A stretch of DNA of 64,000 nt from Viscum album (Eukaryota > Streptophyta > Magnoliopsida > Santalales > Viscaceae): positions 954,960,097 to 955,024,096 of the forward strand of contig OY728121.1 of the NCBI GenBank assembly GCA_963277665.1. Reading direction: 5' to 3'. The notes beneath the pieces are model-generated. The model did no database searches. It was not told the DNA's origin and was given only the letters and a program-made list of their open reading frames with translations. Within the stretch, counting starts at the first letter, position 1, and every line of letters begins with the position of its first letter. The position numbers and the translations under genes were made by a program. This document shows, one piece after another, positions 34,479-47,600 of this stretch.

Positions 34479-36957
34479 TCTATTTTTTCTTAAGTAACAA
34501 CCTATATATTTCCTCAATTTTGTATAAAATTCCTAGGTTTCTCCTACTCATTATATTCATTGCCTCATATTCCTCTCTTTTAAAAATGTATCCATTTTCC
34601 AAGAAAATGGACTCATATTCATCATCACACAGTTGTTATACACTCAAAAACTTGTTCTTCAGTCCATTAATGAACAACACACTATCGAAACTAATTTAAA
34701 TTTTACTAATGTTTGTGATAATAATACATTAGTTCTTAAGAGAATTGTCATTATCAATTTTCATAACTCCTATTTCTAATTTCACACACTTATTTTTTTT
34801 AAATTACTTTTCATTCAAAATGAACACCCATAATCGATGATCTAAGGATTTTATATTTTCAAGATTTAAAAGAAACCTCAAAAAAAATTCTGTTTCTTGA
34901 AGTATATTTGATTCTAATCATTCTAAAAACTTTACTAGATAATTAAGTGACTAGTAATGAAGGAAACACACACAAATGAATTATTTACTTATTGTTGAAT
35001 CCTTTCCACAAAACATAAAACCATTCAAAAAATTTCTCACTTTATATTTATTTTCATATTCATGATTCCTTGGTTGAGTGGTCACAAATTCTTGTTGTCT
35101 CCCCCCTAATCCATGCTCTTTTCTTCATCTAAAAAGAGACATATTATATAACAATTTATACAGCCTATGGAAAAACAACCTACTACACCACCAATATGAG
35201 TAAAATATATTTTTGATAAAAAATCAATTACAACATATGTTTCTCACAATCTATATTTTCATCTCTTGAATAAGAAGTCCCCTCAATAATTTTTAGTTAT
35301 GTTCATATTTGAATATTTTTTATTAATGAAAGAAATTATTCTAAATTTATTTATCCTTAGATTTGAGAAAATTTAAATATTTTCTTAGAGAATTCAACTA
35401 TTCTTGATTAACATTTATCATACATTTATTTCATAGAAGCAGTATCCCTTTACATTAGAACTTCTACAAGATTACCATTTTCATATCATGAATATTTCCT
35501 AATATAGTGAATTATTGTAGGTTGTTGTTATAATTATCATTATTGTTATACATTCTCATTGTTTTTACATTTTCTTTTCTCGCCCTATATCATAATTTCA
35601 ACCTTATTCCTTTTGTGTTTAGGAATTTCCCTTTTGTGGGGATGTTATTTTTTAAATAATATTTTTTCTAATTTCTATATCAAGCATTAATATCTCAATT
35701 TCTTTTACAATATTTTCCTTTCATCTAGAATTTGACTTTTCTTATCCAATCCTAATTTAATCTTTTTTTTTTCTTCTCTAGACATTCTAATTAATTTTAA
35801 ATACATATTTATCTTCATTATCATTGTAAGTTTATTAATATTCTTTCCTAACACCATTGTATACTCACCAGTTTATTAAGATTCATCTTCTCATTGGTTC
35901 ACTAATTCTTATCCCATATGAAGTCTTTAAGATATGTATCTAAGAGATTTATTATCACCACTTTATTCACTATTTAACATGTATTATTTAGTTAAAAACA
36001 AGTTACTTATAATGGAAAGAGGAGAAAACTAATTTGTTCCTTTTAATTCAGTAAATGGGTGATCTCTATAAGTGGTTTTCCTAGAGGATTATACATTATT
36101 TTCTATTTAATGTTTCAAAGGTCTGTTAAAAGATAAATGAACAACCTCTACCCAATTAATATATTTTAAAGGTATTTTAACTCTATGCTAACCTCTTTCA
36201 CCTCTTTTAAAATTTCTCAATATGAGAGAAATAGTTTCTATATAATCTTTTATATTATATACATTATTCATGCAGCCCCATTTTCCTTATATCTTTATAT
36301 CATTTAGTTCATTAAAAGAAAATTTCTATTCTTTATTTACTTTTCCCTATGTGTAGGTCCTTTTTCAATTTTTTTATTGATGAGTGTAAAATGTATATCA
36401 TCAATAGTTAATTCATTATGATGTATATTTCAATGAGATATATAACCATTGTATCAAGTCTATTAGGCATGTTCATTATCAGTTTTTTTATCATAGTGGA
36501 GTCCTCTTGAGTTTCTCCAAACCCTATTACTATGAAAAAACAATATTTTTCTATTAATTATTTTTTGTTACATTTCCATTGACACTTCCCTCTATGTTCA
36601 AAATTGAAATAAACCAAACAACTCAAAATTAAAAACAGAAAGACAGATCTTTCACACATCAAGCCCAGTGCTCTTCCCTAAAACAAATCGACATCCTTTC
36701 TTGAGAGACATCTTCAAAATATGATAATCTACCCAAAAACATCATCTAAAAATGTTAAAAATAATAAATAAAATAATTCAAACAGCAGCATCAACTGATG
36801 GAATCCATAGAAGGGATCATTGATGCCTCTTGCACACTACCACTACACCGACATAAATGATGACAAAGGATAGAAAACCCTAATATGAGGATGGAAAATA
36901 TATCAACATGGTAGGTACAATATTAAAAATAATTAAGATATATTGGATCCTAATCCC

Positions 36958-36978
36958 ATGCTCAATGATATCAAAAAA
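36958..36978 (-). other. Primer-binding site of element F
   Basis: On the minus strand TTTTGATATCATTGAGCATG aligns with TTTTGGTATCAGAGCATG with one base change and a 2-base insertion. It directly follows AACATTCAACA, a normal LTR end. Confidence 0.6.
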
Positions 36979-37080
36979 TGTTGAATGTTAGAGATCTAGG
37001 TGACGCAGCTGACATTGAATGAACCAGTATGATTCTGTGTTTTGGATCTTCTCTTGATCATAAAAATTAGAGACACTGAA
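36979..37080 (-). mobile_element. Element F 5' LTR remnant, only about 100 bp
   Basis: The LTR end (minus strand ...AACATTCAACA) lies at 36979, yet gag codons of element H are already readable by about 37100. The LTR is therefore either mostly deleted or unusually short. It is richer in G+C than its surroundings, with CTAGGTGACGCAGCTGAC at 36996-37013 on the plus strand. Confidence 0.4.
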
Positions 37081-37464
37081 TGGATGTATCAAAATGTATT
37101 AAAACTATTGTTGACTGATATATAGTTTTCCTTCATTTGACTTTTTATTTCCCTAAAAAATTATGTGATTCTTCTTCCATATATCATTAATTGTTTTTCA
37201 TCCTAGGAATTTTGTGTTTTGATTATTAGAAAAAGAGTATAATAAACCATTACTTTCCTTCCCATAATTTCCCTGTTCATTTACATTTTCATTTAGAGAC
37301 CATACCAAGGATTCATCCAGCATAATGAATTCATATTTCACAGATATGTCAATATCAAGCCTCAGTGAGAGTATGTAAGGAAATAAACTTTATTTCCTTG
37401 AGTGAAACCATTTTCCATCAAATGTTGAGACTATTTTTCTATTAAAAGAACTATGTTGATCCAT
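37080..37464 (-). pseudogene. Copia gag N-terminus (element H)
   Basis: The start is the ATG read at 37464-37462, about 35 bases after the primer site: MDQHSSFNRKIVSTFDGKWF, then NQNTKFLG, KTINDIWKKNHIIF and KKSNEGKLYISQQ. This matches SIRE-type gag (RPPLFDGxNYxxWK ... NxxxKVxxCKTAKEIWDxLxxxxEGTxxVKExKxxxLxxxYE). Only a few stops interrupt 120 codons. The gag breaks off where element F begins. It is the second SIRE-like gag start in the window in the same orientation, distinct from that of element A. Confidence 0.75.
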
Positions 37465-37495
37465 ATTAGATATATGTGGGAAAAATAGAGTCTAA

Positions 37496-37512
37496 ATATT
37501 CTCTAATACTTA
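37496..37512 (-). other. Primer-binding site of element H
   Basis: On the minus strand ATAAGTATTAGAGAATATTT aligns with ATTGGTATCAGAGCATGTTT. It lies between the LTR end and the gag ATG at a normal distance. Confidence 0.55.
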
Positions 37513-37516
37513 TTTT

Positions 37517-38300
37517 TGGATCACATGACAGGTGAAACACACTAAGGGGGTTGAATCATGGTGTCTTTAAATTTTAAATCCCATCAATATCAAGTGTTTT
37601 TTATAAATTTACACTCAAGATACACACAAATAAATAAATATGAAAACCACAATTATTTATTCTAAAATATTTTGTCTCCTTGCAGATGGAAACATCCCTA
37701 GTGACATGTGGTTGTTATGACATGTGAATAGTACCCATCTTATTATCAAAAGGAACTCATGCTAGATTTTGAACATGAACTCATAAAATTAATATCACCG
37801 ACCTATTATAATCTCACATCAATGAAAACAGAAAACTTCTTATGAATAATTTCCATTAATGGGTCTATGATCCCCCATTGGATTCCAGATAATGATCCCC
37901 CTCCTCTTCATTTCATGAAAATGTCTTGTAGATATTCTCACTATTTATTCTTTATGATCTTTAATATAGTAGTGTATTAGATCAATTACTCATAATTATC
38001 CAATAAATATCTTTATTTAAATATTATTATTAATATTCATTGAATATAGAATTAATAATTTTTTATATTTGATTATGGAAACCTCCCATTTTTAGTTGTT
38101 TTGATAGACTCGTTTATACGCATTCATCTTCTAGTAAAATCTTCACTCAAATTCATCCAAGAAAGTTGGATAAAGACACTTTTCATTTCCTTCATGGGAT
38201 ATAAAAATTATCATGGGATTCTTATTTATTCAGATATTCCACATATTTCATTTTTTCATTTGGTTTGTTATTTCGACATTATCATTGTGATATGGCACAT
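37517..38300 (-). mobile_element. Element H 5' LTR, inner part; outer border unknown
   Basis: The minus strand reads GATTCAACCCCCTTAGTGTG then TTTCACC before the primer site, the C-rich SIRE-type LTR end. It resembles the A LTR end at 27680-27700. The sequence above 37600 becomes AT-rich with no second copy in the window to define the LTR start, so 38300 is nominal. Confidence 0.5.
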
Positions 38301-39590
38301 CCATTATATTGGGTAGAACCTTCTTGAAAATTAAAATGATCTCTAATTGATTACGATGTTTGGTCATCAATATATCAATAATCAACATCATCTTATTTAT
38401 TTCATATTTCATTAGAATATATGAATTTAGAAATCCTGGTTGGAAAATAAAATAAATTATCTTATTTTATCCAACATAAATCAATTATCTTAATATAAAC
38501 TAGAAAATATCATTCATAAGTGAATTGTGACTAAATCCTTAAAATATATTATCTGAATATAATAAATATCTTTTTGATAACTATAAGACTAAAATTTATT
38601 ATCACAAAACTAAATTTACTAACACAATATCACTTATAAGAATTTACTTTTCCAATATATCAAAGTGTGGATAAATTTATATACATGTTCTAGATTATCG
38701 TATGTATAGATGAATTAAATTATAAGACCAAAAATATCATACACATATTAAATAAATTTCATTTAGTTATTTATAACTCCATCTCTAGCTTTACCTTTTT
38801 GTGACCATCATACCCCAAATTCCTTAGATTGAGTATTTATAATTTTAACTCATTAATAACCAACAACTATTGAAGTTGTACATAGCTGTTGTACAACAAA
38901 CTCTTTGTAAAATTTTACAAACAATGCATTATCAAATCCAACACATGTTATAGATTCATTAATAATAGTTCACTAATAATCAATCATAAAATGTATTGAA
39001 GAAAATACATCACCATCCTCTAGAAATAAAAATTCCTACACTACTTCCAATAAATATTGGAATCATTTATCTCATAGAAATAAGGGTTCCTTTAAAATCC
39101 TCATGTTTAGGAATGTGGTTGGTCATGGTGAACAAACACTTGACTTCTAATGAAATTTCAAGTTTTACCATGGATAAAAATACTTTTACAAACATGTATT
39201 CATGTGTTTGGATATGAGTTATTATTCTTATGAAAATTGGTATTTATCTTCTCATGTTCCTTATTTATGCATTTATTATATGCTTCTTTATCCATGAAAG
39301 GACAACTGCACTAATCATAACTCATTCTTTGTAGTGGTATGAATGATAGCACCTATGAATGTCTCCATCTCATCTTAAAAGTTTATAATTAAGCTAACTT
39401 TTAATTTTCCTATAATTGATGAGATTTCCATTGTATATCAATTAATGTTAATAGTCTTCCCAATTATGAACTATGATGACCCTTATATCATAAATTATTT
39501 GATAACTATGAGAACAACTTATTATTTCCTTTTTCTCTTCATGAAAATATATTATATTTATTGGTAGTTTTATGTGAATAAACTATCTTT
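38301..39590. other. Unassigned AT-rich stretch
   Basis: No coding with recognisable domains. The only structure noted is a short inverted repeat, GTTGTACA and TGTACAAC, at about 38874-38896. It may be the remainder of the H LTR or the 3' part of the RT relic to its right. Confidence 0.3.
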
Positions 39591-39599
39591 TATTCTTCA

Positions 39600-39715
39600 T
39601 AAACTCCTTAATTTTCTCCACATGGTGGATACTATTAATAACACATCAATTATAATAAATAAATCATCCTTATTAATTTGTACTATAATATAATCCAACA
39701 CCATGAATATATTTC
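39600..39715 (-). pseudogene. Weak copia RT relic
   Basis: The minus strand reads GLYYSTNKDDLFIIIDVLLI then VSTMWRKLRSL, resembling xLYxKNKDDxFIIxxYVDDLLIxGxxxxxIxxLK with the active site reduced to IIDV. About 170 bases upstream (39896-39865) it reads MDGSKEKFEM, like the DGSxEKFKARLVAKGY block, but the distance is less than half of normal, so a deletion or chance must be assumed. Confidence 0.35.
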
Positions 39716-39899
39716 TTTTTGGAATACAATTTTATTCTCCCATTAATTTTTTCAATCATATAATTAGGTAATCTCTTTGTGGATCCTCTATTAATTTTAT
39801 TATAATAATAATTATCAACATACTTCCCTAAATGAGATGTATCAACATGTCTCCTTTTATTTTACATCTCAAATTTCTCCTTGGACCCATCCATATTGT

Positions 39900-41170
39900 G
39901 TCCCATTATTATAAAAAATTATCATTATTGTTCCAAATTTCTTTTAGATACATTTACATCAGTTCTAAGAATATTTTTTCCCCTAGTTTAAATTTCTCAC
40001 ACTTCTTAGTAATAAATAAAATCTCTATATGAGAATATTACAATTATTAATTATTCCACATATCATGAATCTCTTTCTAAGGAATATAAATCCATAAAAT
40101 GTTCTCCATCATTTGGAATTTATAATACTTAAATTGAGAACTCTTTTAATTATGTACAGGCTTTATTTTATCTTTTAGGTAAGTCATTAAAGCTTGATGA
40201 AATTTCATCATTTTCATGCACAACTTCAACTCATGAACAAGTTCTTTATTTTTTCCCATTTTTTATTGATTTTACTATTCATTTTCACAATAATTTACAT
40301 TAAATTCATTACTCCTTTCATCACTTTTCTATCAGATTCCTCCAAATATTCCATTTAATAAAATTTCATTTCACCTTAATCCATCAAAAAAATGTAATTT
40401 ACTCCTGATGACATGAAGTTTCACATGTAAGTTTCAAAAAAATCATCATATTTACCACACGATGTGGTTTCCTCTTTTCTATGAACATTAGAAAACAATT
40501 CTAGTGATGTATTATATATATCATTATATTTAGAAGAAACATATACTATAGAGTTAGATTTGAAATGCATGATGATTAAACTTTTTCACTTTAATAGTAA
40601 TACCAAATTTATTGATTTTGTACACATACTTGTTCTTCCTCCACCTAGATTTATACATATGGAATTACTATTAAATATAATTAAAATATGTATTTCAAAT
40701 GATCCTGATTTAACACTTTTAGAAGAAACCTATTTCTATTTCATTAATAATGATTCGTTACCATATAAATATTACAAAATCAGCAACATATCCTTTAACT
40801 TATCCCATTGAGATAATTTTTTGATACCCCTTATTAAAAATAATAATTTTATGATTTATTATCACAAAAATCAATCACTAATTTTATATGATATGTATCC
40901 TATATTATTCCATTCGAGGTTATCAAAAAAATTCAACTAACTATATATCACGAGGGAGTCCAATAAGGAAATCTATATATGACTTAAAATATTGCATCAA
41001 ATTAGAAAAATTATTTCCTTCAAATAAAGGAGTCTTCATTATATAGACCATATCTTTCATAATCATCAAATATTTATAAGCTAAATATGAGAAATTGAAG
41101 TCATGATAGAACCTATTGTCTTTAATTCAACTTTTTTAAACATGAGACACCCTATAAGGTAGGGGTTCTT
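39900..41170. other. Unassigned AT-rich stretch
   Basis: Contains an 83-codon plus-strand frame at 40560-40811 without recognisable features. I see no RNA gene, repeat or LTR border. Confidence 0.3.
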
Positions 41171-41179
41171 CCTTATTTT

Positions 41180-41550
41180 TTTCATAGATCAATTATTTCA
41201 CTTTTTTGATCCTATTACTGTGTTCGCATGAATAGTGTCCAACCTATCAGTTGATTAATTTCTTACATGACCTCAGTAAATCTGGATCTAAAATATAGAA
41301 ATATAAAAGCTTGTGCATGATAGAGGTATTTTACTTTGTTCACCATAAAGGGATTATCCAAGGATCATATCATGATAGTGTGTTGATGTAACATGAGGTA
41401 ATACTAATCAATATATTTTATAAGGATTTAGTAATGGAAAACTGCCTATCCTAGGGTCACTACATCTTTTACCCTTTGTACACTACTTTCTGGAAGGCAT
41501 GTTCAGTTTTCCGACATGATTTTCTCTCCTTGACGTGAGGGTTGAGGCTA
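41180..41550 (-). mobile_element. Inverted LTR fragment of the J family
   Basis: Read on the minus strand, 41550-41180 parallels 48500-48780 of the J 3' LTR: TATGGTGAACA with a downstream ACCTCTATCATGCACAAGC against ATAGTGAACA and ACCTTGTACATGAAACTTG, and GACCCTAGGATAGGCA against AACCTACCAGGCATGGA. The likeness is by eye and gapped. It suggests a third, inverted copy of that LTR family. Confidence 0.4.
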
Positions 41551-43519
41551 TATATTCCAAAAATTAAAATAGTATCAAATTATTCCACCTAATGATAATT
41601 ATATAATTTAATTATTTTATATCTCTCTTTAATTTTTAAATATATATATTGGTTTAATTCGTTATCATTTTTCATACATTCTTCAAGATAAAGATAAAGA
41701 AATACTACCTAAAGTTGTGCTTCCTATCTCCTATAACCTAGAGAAAAAATATTTTTTACTTACTTCTAGAACTACCTCATTTAGTTTTTATTGGGATTCC
41801 AAGAATCTAACCCTATGATTTGATAGTTATGACTAATTTTTTTATCTCTAATTTTTCCGGATCATTCTAGGTGTCCAACGGTATCATGAACTCTATTATA
41901 CACATTCTATTTTCATTCAAATTTTTATAGAATAACTACATGTGATATTTTATGTATTTTAAAATATGGAGACTCCACAGAATCAAAACTCATAAACCCC
42001 CCTTTTTAAATTCTTCAAAATATTCATGATCTATCTCAAATCTCATGGTAGTCATTATTCTAAAAATTCTTCAAGTTCCATTAACCACATATTATCACAT
42101 TTTCAATTTTATATTATGGTTATCAATTTATGTTATAATCCTCAACTTGATAATGTATTCTTCTAGGGATACATACATTATAATATGACCCCTAAAATTT
42201 TTATTAATCCATCAACATTTGTTGCATGACTACATTATTCATGGTATGATTTATTCATTTTTCAAAAAACAACAATGCAAATTATTCTCGTAGCTTAAAA
42301 AACTTCCATGTTTGGATTCTTCATTTTAGAGTCATAAAGATTATAAAAATTCCTAATGAAATGGCTTACATCCCATTTAATCTTCCCCAGCTTCTCCAAG
42401 AAATTCACAATTACAACATATCTGAAAAATAATTTCAAACACTCTGTGTACAACCTTTTCTAAGGTTGTGATAATAGATATATATTCCAAATATCTAAAT
42501 AATTTTTATCATGAAACACTTCCAATGAATTATTGTCTTCATGTAATAATAATCACTAAAATTATCCTAAGAGTCCTCATGGTGTGTCTAGTATTTACAT
42601 GATGTTGTCAACTCTACCTATCAGAAAAACAAATGATAAATCCATAAAAATATGAAATACTACCTTTACCATTTACCAACAAACTTGAGGATATTATTAT
42701 ATAAAATTAATAAAATTTTGAACATTGACATTTTCTTTATGTTTTCCATTTTCTTATCATTCAAAAACATTACATAACTCAGGATAGTTTTCAAAAACAT
42801 TATTTATTAGTCCAAGTGATTTTAGTTTTACATATTTCAGATACCTCTTCCAAATATATTATGAAAACCCTTAAATATATTATGTATAGACAAAAATTTC
42901 TTCCATTTCCAAAAAAAATCTTATTAAAAGATATTATGTATGAAGAAACCTCTCATATCCAAATGAGTATCCTCCCTTTATCACTCCTGTATATTACACG
43001 CCACTAATTTCTCTATAACATTTTCAAAAAATATATGCATGTTAGGTAAACAAATACATATTGTTTGACTTTTCCATTTTCCTTAGAAAAAAATAGCACA
43101 GTTATACTTTTTTATACAAAAGAAAACAATTTTACCTTTTTTACTTTTTAGTGTTAAACATCCAATTTCTAGACTCTGACTTCTATAAAAATCTGATTCT
43201 AGGCTTTAATTATTCAAATTATGAAAAAATTAAAATTTGTAACTTATAATTACTATTAAATCCTAGTTATTTAAATCTACACCATATCATTCATACATAT
43301 TTTGGCCTTATAAATTTTGGATTCATTTATAGAATTAGTTAACAATACATAGACTTATTTATATCAACTTTATAAATACTGTACAAAACATCTTTATATC
43401 TACCTCCCTAATGACATCCAAAATATATAAATTACTCAAGTACACATTTTCATGTTTAAAACAATATTTCATGATTATATTAATTTAAAATAATTATAAC
43501 TTGAATATTATCTTTATTT
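41551..43519. other. Unassigned AT-rich stretch
   Basis: Possibly the upstream part of the inverted J LTR fragment and older repeats. No recognisable protein or RNA gene; the frame at 42816-43007 looks accidental. Confidence 0.3.
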
Positions 43520-44640
43520 CAAAAATTGGTAGAACACATACCATGGAAGATATTACTCTTCATCTATGGTGGATCTAGGGTAATAAAATTTCCATGACAC
43601 ATGATACACTTTTATATTGATATTTTATATTATATTTTTTCTATAATTAGGTATTTATGGTGTTATACTATCAGTAATGGGTATCCAATAGCTCTAATAA
43701 ATATAAATATGAGGGATAGAGAATGAGATTCTCTATAGCTATCTTGGAGTATATTATTTCATTGAGAACCAGTATGGTGATATGAGGAATTCTATGAGAG
43801 ATGGGATATAAATTTTTTATGTTCATAACCTAATTTTTTTACCCATTTATTTATCATAAGATTTTTTTGAAGTTTTAATTTTTGGTTTTTTCCTTCTTTG
43901 TCTACTCATTTTATTATTATTATTTGATAGTTTTATTTTCATTACAGGGTCCATTTTTATTTCCCTCCTTTGGATCTATTTTGGAGATAATTATTTTCCA
44001 TTATATTTTAGGTTTTTGTTCTTGATATGTAGTCAGATGACCAATGGATCAAGTGGTACTATAGTGAGATGATTGATTTATCATATTGTAGATATGAGAT
44101 GAGATATCATGGTTAGTATAGTGGGATGAGACTATATTCTTATGATATCTATGGTTTGTATGTGGGATAGTTTTTTCTAAAATGGGTATGTTGTACGTGG
44201 CCTACTATTTTTTACTAAGGGTGTGTGTAAGTCTTCTACCTTATAATAGAAAATAATTATTTCATAATTTATTGATCATAAATGAGTTATATGTTTATTC
44301 TTGAATAAATTTCACTCACCACATACTTTTATATGTATCCACTTAGTCATTAGTAATAAATGAATTAAATACAATTGGGAATCTAACCTAGTCATTAGAT
44401 CCATCCCCACTAGAATAAATAGAATTGGTTTTATTGTATGTTGGTGAAATAAATGTTTTTTCCTCCTCTTGTATCAAATTTAAGAGAGAGTCACGTACTC
44501 CTATTTTCAGTATTAATGAGTTCTGGAATTCAATAATTAATAGTTTCAATTTTTTAGTGGCCAATTTATTTCTTAACATGTATTGTATTTATATCACCCA
44601 TGGGGTCAAACCATTTTTTATATGTGGATTAATTATTGTA
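43520..44640 (+). mobile_element. Element J 5' LTR (3' part legible)
   Basis: This stretch runs parallel to 48690-49800 with the same order of landmarks at an offset of about 5150: GGGATAGAGAATGAGAT (43713) against GGGATAGAGCAAGAGAT (48871), a long T-rich tract, TGTGGGATAG (44161 against 49308), TGTGTGTAAGT, and ACTCAC (44314 against 49460). The motif ACTCACC after minirepeats of GAGATGA/GAGATATC resembles other chromodomain Ty3 LTRs here, which suggests plus orientation. The LTR start is not defined. Confidence 0.5.
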
Positions 44641-47600
44641 TATATTTTAAACCATTTAATTTTATAGTTATACAAATCTTATAGAAAATGTTTATTTCCT
44701 ACAAAAAATAATGGGACACCATTTTGTAACCCTTTTATTTATGTTTGTGTTGGTATGGTTAATGTATAGATACATTATTCCATAGATTTTTTTATTTGGT
44801 CATTATCATTTTGGTTTATTTTTTATTTATGGTCTCCTATATTATTATATAGAATTATATGTTATTTTGGGGTATGAAATCCAATAATACTTTGGGGGAT
44901 TCTAGAATATTGTATCAAAGAAATAAATATTGGGCATTTATTTAGTTAATGGTGGAGATATATTTTTAGTACATAGAAGAAAAGTCATATATGTGAATAT
45001 TCATCATGAAAATGAGTAAAATATGTATTTTCATATGAAATTTAATTTTACAAGTATTCACTCATGGTATGAGTGAGGTTTTGGTTTAACCATTCATGGG
45101 GTAGAATATATGTGGATCATCATATATCTCAAGGCCACCCAAGGATCAACTTTCAACATTTATTCATTCATCACCATAATTCACGTATAGTAAATTTTGA
45201 ATCCCTAAGTTTTTAGTGTTTATGGATGTTACTTCCATAATATAATTTAATATTGATTAAGGGTTATTAATAGTTTATTAAATGTTTTCTAAAATAAATT
45301 TTTGGTAGAAATTTTTTAATCTAGATTACTATAGATGAAAATTTTAAAATATTTTTTTTGACTGATAACAATTTTTCTAACTCCTAAGGATAATGATTTT
45401 AGTTCATCAAAATTAAGGTAATTAGGGTTTTGACTAATAGGTTTTGGTCCATTATAAAACATGTAATTTTTTTAATAAGTGGCCTTTATATGAAATAAAT
45501 GGTGGATATGGTGGTTTCAAAATAGGATGATGATTTTTATAATAGTGTTTCTTGGTATTTTATAGTCTAAAGAAGGTTAAGGGAAATGGTTTTGAATTTA
45601 GTTTTCAAAATTTGGGGAAATTTTTGTTTGAAAATAATTTAATGTTTTTCATTAATAGGCCAGTGCAGTGGGAGGTTTGGGACATTTATAATATTTATTG
45701 GAAACCCTTACATTACAAGGGAATGTTTAGACATTTATAAAACCTATTTTAGTGGGTTATAGATATATAAAGTGATTTAAATTATTTTTTGTAATATTAA
45801 ACTGGTGAATATATAATTTGATTTGATTATTTTATTCAATGGACCAAGGGTGTTCATGGTAATTTTAAACTAATTGTTTCCACGGGGATTAATGAACCAT
45901 ATTCATGATATGTGTTTCATGACTAACCTAATTAATTTATATGGTTATGATACAGGGAAATAAGAATTTTTTTTTTTTTGAGGTATTAGTAACCATGTCT
46001 ACACTGATGTTTATATAATTTTGGTTGCATGTGTTTGTGTATTTTTCGTAGTTAATACTATATTGGGGATCATCATGAGGGTTTGTCTCTTTATAGTGGT
46101 TTCTTATATTTGTGGTCACCAAAACACTAGAATATGATTTATTTTTCATAATTGATAATTGTGGGTATATTTTTAAAATATTTCAATATCATTCCTTTAG
46201 ACATTGATCAGGGTGCTCGCATAGTTTTAATATTATAACTAAGGAATGATAAACATGGTAGTGGTAGGGGTGTTTTATTTAGGATGAGATAGAGAATAAT
46301 ATATAATGATATATATCATCAATATACATATTTGTATTTTCAAATTGTAAAGAATTATAATGGGAAGTGTGTAAAATCGATGATTTTGTTGAGAATCATT
46401 TCATTGAATTTCAAAATTGGGATTCATATCAATATATAGTAAATTTCTAATGATTCTCAATGTTTATAGGTGGGTGATTAGATATATAGAAATTGGTAAA
46501 AAAATCAATGGTGTTTTTGTCTAGAGTTTTATAGATGTAATAGTAGGTCAGTGGATATTTATAACCACTATTTATATAAGTGAAAAATTAGTGGGTTTTT
46601 ACTAATATTTTGACCATTGGGTAGCTGATGGGATATTATTGAGTACTAGGTAGGAAACTGAATATATTGTGGGTGACGCAAAGTAATCGATTGTACATGA
46701 TATGTAATTTTTTAAAATGAAATTATGTAGAGTTGAAAACTATTACCCACCGTTATATAATATTTATATGCCTTTGGGATTACTATTTTGTGTGAACTTT
46801 TCCCATCTATTCATTACATTAACCTGATTGTTCTCTCTTGGTTAGAGGGAAATCAAGATATGTTCCCCTTTGTTAATTAAGGTGAGTTCATTTATTATTA
46901 TTATTTATTATACATATACTATGTTTTTTTATCAATGGTGTATGTATTTTTGAATCTTTATTTCACTGAATCTGGTGAAACCACTTAAAAAATAGTTAGT
47001 TCTCCTATGATGGTTAGAGTGTCTTGAAAAGGAAGAATGTTTTCTTGGGTTTTTGTTTTAATGTTGGTATGTTTTTCTATTATTTTTTCAAAAATATAAT
47101 CAATTTATTTTTGTAATTTTTAATTATTTTATGTTTAATGAATTAAAATTTTTCTTATAAGTGGAATGAGATACACATTTGAGCTATCTATAAGATATTT
47201 CATGGGTTATTAGTGTCATTATGTTACTCATTAATATACAATGCGTTTTTTAATGATAAATTAAAATTGATTATAATAATTTAGGTTATGTATATTTTGG
47301 TATTTACATATAGTATCTACTTGTTTTCAATGAGTATAGTTGATATTGGCATGGATAAATAAATGGATTTTAATTTTAAGTATGGGAACTTTAATTTTTT
47401 GGGTATTTTGAATGATTTTGATGTATTTTATTCATGTGGTTTTATAATGTTTTTATAGGATTATTACTGTAAATATAATAATGTATTGTCTTTAGAATCA
47501 TTAAATGTGATAGGAAAAAATTTATCTTGACAATCACAAAAATATAATATATCTTATCTAAAAGTTATATTTGGTGAAATCCTAGTTGAACGTGTTTAAT

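Larger units (their letters stand above)
32131..36978 (-). mobile_element. Element F: Ty1/copia retrotransposon, 3' end missing
   Basis: The minus strand carries, from right to left, a primer site (36978-36958), an AT-rich gag region, a GAG-pre-integrase motif (34478-34400), RT with YVDD (32771-32760) and the beginning of RNase H (about 32300-32150). It ends at the LTR-like block at 32130. It lies inside the gag of another copia, element H. The gag and integrase parts (35000-36950 and 33300-34390) are too decayed to read, and no long frame survives. Confidence 0.65.

Noticed and set aside
38874..38896. Inverted repeat GTTGTACA...TGTACAAC as an MITE terminus
   Set aside because: The arms are only 8 bp with a 7-bp loop. 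No TA or TNA duplication and no second copy were seen.
44748..44765. Primer-binding site for element J (GTTGGTATGG)
   Set aside because: Only GTTGGTAT agrees with the tRNA-Met complement and it lies about 100 bases past the end of legible LTR similarity. It is mentioned under J only as a weak hint.
46755..46790. A possible Ty3 RT motif inside J (YNIYMPLGLLF, like [13 protein letters not shown])
   Set aside because: Only about six residues agree, and no FIDD, LCVDYR or other RT block lies at the proper distance.
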